22,408 nucleotides of DNA. Source: Desulfuromonadaceae bacterium (GTDB taxonomy: Bacteria > Desulfobacterota > Desulfuromonadia > Desulfuromonadales > Geopsychrobacteraceae). The notes beneath the pieces were generated by a model. The model was given only the letters and a program-made list of their open reading frames with translations, made no database searches and was not told the DNA's origin. A program made the position numbers and the translations under genes. Shown here in pieces: positions 8,476-13,828 of the stretch; positions within the stretch are counted from its first letter, which is position 1, and each line of letters starts with the position of its first letter. The DNA is taken from contig DAOWKG010000249.1 of the NCBI GenBank assembly GCA_030639985.1, forward strand, positions 1-22,408, given 5' to 3'.

Positions 8476-8715
8476 TAAACTTATTGGTGTTTTTTTAAAT
8501 GACTGTTATTTAATGACTTTTTAGGTTTGATGTCGGTTTGAATTGAGTTGTATACAGTTGCTGTTGATAGCACTGTGTAAAACTCATCATCAGCTAAAAA
8601 TAACCCTGCAACGACCTGCACTTGTCCTCTTTGCCTAAAAAACAGGCATTGTTTTTAGCGGCCATTTGATTCAATTTGGAACTCTTTAAATTAGTAATCT
8701 TGTCAAAGAAATTGA
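8476..8715. other. Intergenic region between convergent mogA and the MshEN-receiver gene
   Basis: 240 bp, AT-rich, between two convergent genes. A T-rich stretch (TTTTTTTAAA, around 8491-8500) follows mogA without a convincing hairpin. One hairpin lies at 8635-8658. There is no open reading frame with a credible ribosome site, and no other repeat or fold that I can support. Confidence 0.4.
8635..8658. terminator. Weak hairpin with A/T-rich arms, possible terminator between convergent genes
   Basis: CTAAAAAACA (8635-8644) and TGTTTTTAG (8650-8658) are nearly complementary around a five-base loop. On the minus strand the 3' arm is itself T-rich (TGTTTTTTAG), giving a terminator-like shape about 60 bp past the MshEN-receiver stop. 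The stem is AT-rich and no extra T-tract follows, so support is modest. Confidence 0.3.
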
Positions 8716-9549
8716 CTATTTACGGTTGTGAAATCTCAGGGCCCGTTTAGCTCTTGCAAGTAGTCTTATGGGGTTAATTGGCTTGGCGATGAAGTCGAAA
8801 AATCCCATATCCAATAAATCATACTCATCTTGTGCAGAGGTTTTTGCCGAAAGGGCAATTACCGGAATATCATCGGTCTCAGGGTTTGCCCGAAGTGCAT
8901 TATACATTTCAATGCCATCCATACGTGGCATAGCGATATTGGTAATGATTAGATTCGGGCTCAGTTTGGTCGCAGTTTTAATTCCTTCCGCTCCATTTTT
9001 GGCTTTGTAGATTAAATACCCACCTTTGTTGAGGGCTGCTTCCGTTGCACTCAAGGAGATCTCTTGATTATCAACTAGTAGGATAGTCCAGTTTTGGTCT
9101 TTGTTATTAACATCAAGGTCAGATAAATAATGTTTTTTTATGGCGTTATTAATTTCGTCAGGTGTGGCTACACAAGGTGATATACGGAGTCCAAGTTTAA
9201 AAGAAAGATCACTTTGTAGCGACATGTCGAGTGGATTTGACATGGCCAGGTAGAGGGTTTTGTCTTTAATTTTTAAGGGGAAAATCAGGTTGGCGAGGGC
9301 TACCTCAGCATCAACTTTGTTGAGGATTTCTGCTGGAAAATTATAGCGAGAAAACCTTTTAACGTGGGGGAAGCCGAACTGAGTCGATAGTGCTTTGGCA
9401 ATATCCTCTTCCAGAACGATATCCATGTCCTCGAGTATTTTACCAATCGGTTTTTTGGTGTTTTTCTGCTTTATTAACGCTTTTTCTAAATCGGTATGAG
9501 AAATTATTTCATTATCAACCAGGATTTCTCCCATTTTCTTTCTTGCCAT
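8716..9549 (-). CDS. MshEN (GspE/PilB N-terminal) domain protein fused to a degenerate response-regulator receiver
   Basis: A 277-residue protein. Residues about 5-140 match the MshEN/T2SSE_N domain found in front of type II secretion and type IV pilus ATPases: two copies of the GEILV..D/GKILED pattern (7-12, 36-41) and the AKALSTQFGFPHV segment. In several proteins this domain binds cyclic di-GMP. Residues about 154-272 are a CheY-like receiver (ILLVDN, AMPRMDG, IALSAK, FIAKPI). The phosphoacceptor Asp is Asn204 and the second acidic residue of the usual DD pair is Asn161, so phosphorylation of the normal kind is unlikely. The conserved Ser and Lys remain. No ATPase domain is present, so this is a stand-alone signalling or adaptor protein. 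Its start ATG follows GGAG, and a separate promoter lies directly upstream. Confidence 0.85.
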   Translation of the reverse strand: MARKKMGEILVDNEIISHTDLEKALIKQKNTKKPIGKILEDMDIVLEEDIAKALSTQFGFPHVKRFSRYNFPAEILNKVDAEVALANLIFPLKIKDKTLYLAMSNPLDMSLQSDLSFKLGLRISPCVATPDEINNAIKKHYLSDLDVNNKDQNWTILLVDNQEISLSATEAALNKGGYLIYKAKNGAEGIKTATKLSPNLIITNIAMPRMDGIEMYNALRANPETDDIPVIALSAKTSAQDEYDLLDMGFFDFIAKPINPIRLLARAKRALRFHNRK

Positions 9550-9584
9550 AGTCTCTGCTCCACATTTGCATATATTAATGCATC

Positions 9585-9614
9585 ATACTATCTTATTGTG
9601 AAGTTTTATGTCAA
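9585..9614 (-). promoter_or_regulatory. Sigma-70-type promoter for the MshEN-receiver gene
   Basis: On the minus strand, TTGACA (9614-9609) is followed after 18 bases by TAGTAT (9590-9585). It sits in the 72-bp gap between the Sir2 stop and the MshEN-receiver start, with the start codon about 36 bases past the -10. This suggests that the gene can be transcribed independently of the TraB-to-Sir2 run. Confidence 0.6.
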
Positions 9615-9621
9615 TGGCTAG

Positions 9622-10443
9622 TTAGAAAGTGTTTTGAATTTGTTCCAAAATTTCAATTGCACCACCGGCAAATGAAAAATGGGGTGCTTTTATTTGTGGT
9701 TCCCGGGGATTGATGCGTATAACCGTGGCTTGCTGTTTTTGTCCCAGTTGATTGCTGAGATTGCGGATTGTCGGGATTGATGTTCCGGCACCCAATTCAA
9801 TTATGACCAATTTGTTAGCAGCGTTAAGGTGGAGAAAATCGTCAAAATTCTCTTCTTGAATTGCGGTTCGTCTTGATATCCAGCTGTAGTCACCGAACAT
9901 TAAGATGTTGGGTCTAGCTACTCGCTGGCAATGGGGACAATAGGGGATATCGGCGCTACGCATATTGGTTTCATCAATGTCGTAGCTAGCATCATTAGAC
10001 CAGATGGTAGTTCGGCATGGGACGGTACATTGCAGGTGGTGGATCGAGCCATGAACTTCAACAATTCGATCTTCCGAAAAGCCAGCTTTTTGAAATTGCC
10101 CGTCAACGTTTGAGGTGACGATAAAGTGGTCTAATCCAAATTCGTCGATCCACTCCTGCAGCATTTTAAAACCATGGTGAGGAATGGTATTGCGGTAGAG
10201 ATTGGTGCGATGACCATAAAACCCCCAGCCAAAATAGGGGTCATCTTCAAAATGTTGTGGATTGGCAGCCTGAACAAAGCTCAACCCAAGTCGTTCATAC
10301 ATGGGGTAGGCGTTCCAGAACCCTTGATCCCCACGAAAATCTGGTAGTCCAGAATCTACCCCCATGCCAGCACCTGCAGTAATTATCATTGCTTGGGCAT
10401 TACGAATAATTTCTGCCGCTTCGGCATAGCGAGGTGCAACCAT
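9622..10443 (-). CDS. Sir2-family NAD-dependent protein deacylase
   Basis: A 273-residue sirtuin. These enzymes remove acyl groups from lysines, consuming NAD and producing nicotinamide and O-acyl-ADP-ribose. Visible are the NAD-binding loop GAGMGVDSGLPDFRG at 24-38, TSNVDG at 110-115, the catalytic His131 in VEVHGS, a zinc site formed by Cys139, Cys143, Cys169 and Cys172, and the late ELGAGTSIPTIR segment, where GTS is the usual sirtuin NAD-binding motif. The first zinc Cys pair is CxxxC instead of the common CxxC. The substrate acyl group and target proteins cannot be inferred. The ATG is preceded by AAGGAG. The gene starts 15 bases after ybaK ends and is cotranscribed with it. Confidence 0.92.
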   Translation of the reverse strand: MVAPRYAEAAEIIRNAQAMIITAGAGMGVDSGLPDFRGDQGFWNAYPMYERLGLSFVQAANPQHFEDDPYFGWGFYGHRTNLYRNTIPHHGFKMLQEWIDEFGLDHFIVTSNVDGQFQKAGFSEDRIVEVHGSIHHLQCTVPCRTTIWSNDASYDIDETNMRSADIPYCPHCQRVARPNILMFGDYSWISRRTAIQEENFDDFLHLNAANKLVIIELGAGTSIPTIRNLSNQLGQKQQATVIRINPREPQIKAPHFSFAGGAIEILEQIQNTF

Positions 10444-10458
10444 GATATCTCTCCTTAT

Positions 10459-10941
10459 TTAGATGGCGACCGATACGAGTGTCGGTTTGAGAATGTTGAG
10501 GAGATCTTGTGGTGATAATTCAATCAACAGGCCACGTTTACCACCATTGATGATCAATTTTTCGAGATTAGCAATAGTTTCTTCGAGGTAGACTGGTAAT
10601 GATTGTCTGGTACCAAAGGGGGAAATTCCACCGGTTTGATAGCCGGTCAGGTTGTCTGCTCTAGCGGTAGTGCAGGGGGTAATTTTTTTGACTTTAAGTT
10701 GTCTGGCAAGGTGCTTCAGCGAAACTTCACAGTCGCCGTGCATCAGGATAATGAGAGGTTTTTGTTGGTCGTCCTCCATTATCAGGGTTTTGATTATCAG
10801 ATGTTCTTCGACTTGAAGTTCCCGGGCACTGGTTTTGGTGCCGCCCTTGTCTTCATATTTATATGGGCGGGGAATGAATTTAACTTTATGTTGTTTCAGA
10901 ACCCTGATTGCCTGGGTTGCGGGAACTTTGTCTCTCGCCAT
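10459..10941 (-). CDS. ybaK: YbaK/EbsC-family Cys-tRNA(Pro) deacylase
   Basis: A 160-residue protein of normal length for the YbaK family. YbaK hydrolyses cysteine mischarged onto tRNA(Pro), acting in trans beside prolyl-tRNA synthetase. Family features are the N-terminal ATQAIRVLKQHKV, the conserved Lys51 in IIKTLIME (the proposed key lysine), the HGD of LMHGDCEVSLKHLA, and the loop GGISPFG at 104-110. This pattern fits YbaK better than ProX or the ProRS INS domain. ATG is preceded by AAGAGG. It is embedded between the rhomboid and Sir2 genes (gaps of 38 and 17 bases), all in one direction. Confidence 0.93.
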   Translation of the reverse strand: MARDKVPATQAIRVLKQHKVKFIPRPYKYEDKGGTKTSARELQVEEHLIIKTLIMEDDQQKPLIILMHGDCEVSLKHLARQLKVKKITPCTTARADNLTGYQTGGISPFGTRQSLPVYLEETIANLEKLIINGGKRGLLIELSPQDLLNILKPTLVSVAI

Positions 10942-10979
10942 AAAATCCTCTTAAGTTCTGATTGCTCTGTTATTCCAGC

Positions 10980-11711
10980 TTAGAACCAGGAAATGGGGAT
11001 AAAAACAATACTGATGACAATTAATAGCGTACCAGCAGTGGCCATAGTTTTGAATAATTTATCAGTTCGCCGCTGATTGCGAACACCGACCGGCATAAAC
11101 CAGCCGATGGCAGCACCAGCAACAGCGCCACCAAGGTGGGCAGCGTTATCAGCACCAACTACCAGGCCAAAGACAAATGCCATCAATGCCCATTGAAACA
11201 TGGTATTTCGCCGTTGCAGGGCAATTGTACCACCAACACGGTGATAAAAACTGACCGAAAAACCAATTAAACCAAATATAGCTCCCGATGCTCCAACTAC
11301 TACAGTGTTTGGATGCCAGAACAGTCCGGCTCCTGTGGCAACGATGGTCGCAAAGATATATATAGTAAGGAGTCGATGCCAGCCAATTTCGGCCTCAAGA
11401 GCTGGGCCAATCTGGTATAGCACCATCATGTTGAAACCCAGGTGTATTATCCCGCCGTGGGTAAATGCATAGGTGATACAGCGCCACCATTCGCCATTAT
11501 CAAGAACCCAGGGCCAATATTGACCGCCCCAATGTGCCAGTAATCGTGGCGATGGGCGCATGATAACATCCATTCCTGTTCCCAATATGGTGCCATGTAG
11601 TACCATTAGGGTGAATAAGATCAGGTTGGTATAGATCAGTATTTGTACTAGTGAGTTGCTTCGCAGGAAGTTCTTCAGGAAAGATTGCTGTCGATTGTAT
11701 CTTGCGTTCAA
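10980..11711 (-). CDS. Rhomboid-family intramembrane serine protease
   Basis: A 243-residue polytopic membrane protein. Rhomboids cut substrate transmembrane helices within the bilayer using a Ser-His dyad. The motif HGGIIHLGFNMMVL holds His90 and Asn94, GASGAIFG holds the nucleophile Ser142, and AAHLGG holds the catalytic His192. At least six hydrophobic segments are visible (about 23-43, 80-100, 113-131, 138-158, 170-187, 190-207), with a seventh at the C-terminus (about 223-241). The substrate is unknown. The start is TTG, supported by AGGAG seven to eight bases upstream and no better ATG. It follows the TraB gene by 50 bp. Confidence 0.92.
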   Translation of the reverse strand: MNARYNRQQSFLKNFLRSNSLVQILIYTNLILFTLMVLHGTILGTGMDVIMRPSPRLLAHWGGQYWPWVLDNGEWWRCITYAFTHGGIIHLGFNMMVLYQIGPALEAEIGWHRLLTIYIFATIVATGAGLFWHPNTVVVGASGAIFGLIGFSVSFYHRVGGTIALQRRNTMFQWALMAFVFGLVVGADNAAHLGGAVAGAAIGWFMPVGVRNQRRTDKLFKTMATAGTLLIVISIVFIPISWF

Positions 11712-11761
11712 AATAAAACTCCTGCTACCTGATTAAGGTAATGTTGCTGCTAAGGCTAGAT

Positions 11762-12946
11762 TTAAAGCAGATCTTTCAACCAACCTAGTGCTACAAAGGT
11801 ACCAATGGATGACCCAATTGATGAAAAAAGAAAAACCAGCATTACCCTTGCCAGACGGTTTTGCCACCAGCCTTTAATCGTTGTCAAGTCTTCACTGACG
11901 TGCTCCATATCGCGTACGGTTGGGGCGGCGACAAATGTTTGTACCATCCCGGTAACGAACCCGGCACCAATAGTTGGGTTAAGTGATGTTATTGGTGCTG
12001 CAATAAAGGCACTGATGACGGTTAACGGATGGCCAAGGGCTAAAATCGCCCCCAGGGCAGAAAAAAGACCGTTAGCTAGCACCCAGGCAGCCGCCGCATT
12101 TGCTAATTCTTCACGATTACCGAAAAAAAATCCGCCAATAAACAAAGCTATTACAATGCCAGGAATTAACCAGGGAATAACTTTGGATAGGGTTGTTTTC
12201 GGTGGAATTGTAGAAATATCACTAATAGTGGTGGCACATATTTCATCCCCTTGCAGGATGCCGATAATTCCAGGTAAATGGGCAGCACCAACGACGGCTA
12301 ATATTTTTTCACCGGGGGAATTACGAATATGGTAGGCCATATAGGTATCACGCTCGTCGACCAGAATTTGTTTGACCGATGGTAACAGCTTTCCCATCTC
12401 ATCAAGCATACTTGAGAGGGTGTCATTTTCGCGTAATTTTGCCAGTTCTTCCTCGGTTAATTCCTGCTTTTCGAACAAGCTACCAAACAGGGATGCCATA
12501 ACTTTAATTTTATTCCAAAGCCCGGTTTTGCGCCAGACTCGAAGTAGGGTCGTACGAATGTTTCGATCTATCAGCTCAACTTCCATTCCCAGTTCTTCAG
12601 CTTTTTGAGCCGCTGCTGCCAGTTCTGCACCCGGTTTGACACCAGTTTGCAAACCCATCCGTTTTTGGTACGAAGAGAGAGCCAAATTGGTTAGCAGGAA
12701 AGGAATTTGCCGTTTTTTAATAACCTCTTTAAGGTTCAGAGATTCCCACCCTTTTTTATTGATCAGGGCTTGATATCTTTGCCCGTCCAACTCGACACAA
12801 ACGGTATCGGGCAATACTTCATCTATGGTCCTGATAACGGTATCAACCGAATCTTGAGAAATGTGAGCGGTGCCAACAAGAATAATTTCCTTGTCGTCAA
12901 CCAGTAAGCGGGTGAAATCGTTATTTGTAGTCGGTGATTCAGCCAA
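11762..12946 (-). CDS. TraB/PrgY-family membrane protein
   Basis: A 394-residue protein of the TraB domain family, whose founding members (TraB/PrgY) limit peptide pheromone activity in enterococci; the bacterial and archaeal homologues have no agreed function, although a metal-dependent protease relation (Tiki/GumN superfamily) is known. Residues about 12-235 hold the soluble domain, with GTAHIS at 25-30, VCVELDGQRYQAL near 46-58, YMAYHIR and VVGAAHLPGI. The C-terminal third has several hydrophobic segments separated by the conserved loop GHPLT..SAFIAAPITSLNP. The start is TTG, chosen because GGAG lies seven bases before it. It is the first gene of the minus-strand run and begins about 35 bp past the terminator of the structured RNA, so read-through there could feed it. 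Confidence 0.88.
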   Translation of the reverse strand: MAESPTTNNDFTRLLVDDKEIILVGTAHISQDSVDTVIRTIDEVLPDTVCVELDGQRYQALINKKGWESLNLKEVIKKRQIPFLLTNLALSSYQKRMGLQTGVKPGAELAAAAQKAEELGMEVELIDRNIRTTLLRVWRKTGLWNKIKVMASLFGSLFEKQELTEEELAKLRENDTLSSMLDEMGKLLPSVKQILVDERDTYMAYHIRNSPGEKILAVVGAAHLPGIIGILQGDEICATTISDISTIPPKTTLSKVIPWLIPGIVIALFIGGFFFGNREELANAAAAWVLANGLFSALGAILALGHPLTVISAFIAAPITSLNPTIGAGFVTGMVQTFVAAPTVRDMEHVSEDLTTIKGWWQNRLARVMLVFLFSSIGSSIGTFVALGWLKDLL

Positions 12947-12979
12947 ATTTATTCTCCAAAACTTTTGTCAATTTGATAA

Positions 12980-13011
12980 ATAAAAAGAGCCCCAAATTTC
13001 CTTGTGGGCTC
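12980..13011 (-). terminator. Intrinsic terminator ending the structured RNA
   Basis: On the minus strand GAGCCC (13011-13006) pairs with GGGCTC (12992-12987). After a bulged A, three more pairs (CAA/TTG) follow, and TTTTTATTTAT comes directly after the stem. It is a classic Rho-independent terminator, placed about 35 bp before the TraB start codon, so it could also act as an attenuator for that gene. Confidence 0.85.
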
Positions 13012-13212
13012 AATTATCGTGCGACTCTCCACCACTACCGTGGGTCATTGGACTCACATCGAGTGTCAATGAGGTGGTATCGGCTGTAAATCCATTAGGC
13101 GTCCCACTAAAATGTGGGCTGGCACACCGGATTCCTGAGACGATGCCGAAGTTTTGCTATTCCGAGTGGACGTTCTGGCCTCACCTGAAGGGCAGAGAGT
13201 GCAAAGTAAATT
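12982..13212 (-). ncRNA. Structured small RNA, 6S RNA-like (candidate ssrS)
   Basis: About 231 nt from a predicted start near 13212 to the T-tract of an intrinsic terminator. The core has a long closing helix. UGC/GCA, bulged C, then ACUCUC (13200-13195) with GAGAGU (13029-13024) and four more pairs join the two ends of a segment of about 184 nt. The apical hairpin CCCAC-AUUUUA-GUGGG lies in the middle (13118-13103), stacked on GGUGU/ACGCC, AAUCC/GGAUU and UCGGC/GCCGA. Between closing and apical stems is a large open region whose 3' side can form its own hairpin (UCAUUG...CAAUGA with ACUC/GAGU inside). Closing stem, central bubble with a 3' hairpin, apical stem and a length near 184 nt are the architecture of 6S RNA, which binds the sigma-70 RNA polymerase. 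I do not recognise the primary sequence, so a cis-acting leader of the TraB gene remains an alternative. Confidence 0.7.
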
Positions 13213-13218
13213 TTCTCT

Positions 13219-13247
13219 AGTATAATAAATTTAGAGTGTCGGGTCAG
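13219..13247 (-). promoter_or_regulatory. Sigma-70-type promoter of the structured RNA
   Basis: On the minus strand CTGACC (13247-13242), an exact 17-base spacer and TATACT (13224-13219) form a good promoter, placing the start near 13212. The closing helix of the RNA begins about ten bases later, which fits a dedicated RNA gene. Confidence 0.7.
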
Positions 13248-13298
13248 TAAAAATAGTTAAAAACAGATCAAGCCTTGCAATTAAATTTAGAAGTGTTA

Positions 13299-13326
13299 TT
13301 GTTACCATAATGGTAATGATTAGAAT
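13299..13326 (+). promoter_or_regulatory. Superoxide reductase promoter overlapping a 7-1-7 PerR/Fur-like operator
   Basis: A perfect palindrome TTACCAT-A-ATGGTAA occupies 13302-13316. The 7-1-7 shape and the TTA...TAA ends match the layout of PerR and Fur boxes (the PerR consensus is TTATAAT-n-ATTATAA). It overlaps the -35 (TTGTTA, 13299-13304) and the spacer of a likely promoter whose -10 is TAGAAT (13321-13326), so a bound repressor would block polymerase. The target gene encodes an oxidative-stress enzyme. The assignment to PerR is inferred from shape and context. Confidence 0.6.
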
Positions 13327-13359
13327 AGGTACTAACCTAAAGCAAGAGGAGATATCGAA

Positions 13360-13740
13360 ATGAGTGAACGTCAAGAAATATACAAATGCCCAGTGTGTGG
13401 GATTATTGTTGAAGTTGTCCACGGTGGGGGCGGTACGCTGGTGTGTTGTGGTACCAATATGGAACTTATGACCGAAAATACAACCGATGCTGCAACCGAA
13501 AAGCATGTACCAGTGATTAGTGTTGGTGCCGATGCAGTTACGATTAAGGTAGGTGATGTCGCTCATCCTATGGATGATGCCCATTATATTGAATGGATTG
13601 AGATAGTGGTGGAAAATCGGGTTTATCGTAAGTATTTGCAGCCTGGTGAGGTTGCTGAAGCAACTTTTAACGTTTCGACAACCAGTGTGACGGCACGCGC
13701 CTACTGTAATCTTCACGGCTTATGGACAGCTACAGCTTGA
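13360..13740 (+). CDS. dfx: Desulfoferrodoxin (2Fe superoxide reductase, class I)
   Basis: A 126-residue protein of exactly the classical desulfoferrodoxin length. It reduces superoxide to hydrogen peroxide without making O2, an anaerobe's alternative to superoxide dismutase, with electrons usually from rubredoxin. The N-terminal desulforedoxin domain has all four iron ligands: Cys10, Cys13, Cys29 and Cys30. The catalytic centre has His49, His69, His75, His119 and Cys116, and the active-site Glu47-Lys48 pair is present. Both iron sites should therefore be functional. The ATG follows AGAGGAG. The gene is monocistronic: its own promoter and PerR-like palindrome lie upstream and a strong terminator downstream. 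Together with the nearby cydA, it points to an anaerobe exposed to oxygen. Confidence 0.97.
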   Translation: MSERQEIYKCPVCGIIVEVVHGGGGTLVCCGTNMELMTENTTDAATEKHVPVISVGADAVTIKVGDVAHPMDDAHYIEWIEIVVENRVYRKYLQPGEVAEATFNVSTTSVTARAYCNLHGLWTATA

Positions 13741-13767
13741 TATCTAGCGGTAGTGTAATTTCATAAG

Positions 13768-13800
13768 AAAAGGGGTTGTCCATGTGGACAACCCCTTTTT
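13768..13800. terminator. Bidirectional intrinsic terminator between dfx and the carboxylase gene
   Basis: AAAAGGGGTTGTCCA (13768-13782) is perfectly complementary to the bases from 13785 to 13799. The run of T at the right end (13795-13801) and of A at the left end give a T-tract in both directions, so it can end dfx on the plus strand and the converging carboxylase transcript on the minus strand. Confidence 0.9.
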
Positions 13801-13828
13801 TGTTGTACTGTAATTTATTATCGTAATC

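Noticed and set aside
10603..10983. Open frame of 126 codons on the plus strand opposite ybaK
   Set aside because: ybaK on the minus strand has clear family motifs; the plus frame has no ribosome site and no known motif.
12982..13212. Cobalamin, TPP, c-di-GMP or SRP/tmRNA/RNase P identity for the structured RNA
   Set aside because: None of the conserved core motifs of these classes is visible; a 6S-like overall architecture fits better, though it is not proven.
13002..13220. Open frame of about 72 codons on the plus strand across the structured RNA
   Set aside because: No ribosome site, no recognisable protein, and it lies antisense to an RNA with promoter, paired ends and terminator on the other strand.
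13231..13716. Open frame of 161 codons on the minus strand opposite dfx
   Set aside because: It covers the dfx coding region and its promoter; dfx has all metal ligands and a good ribosome site, so this frame is its shadow.
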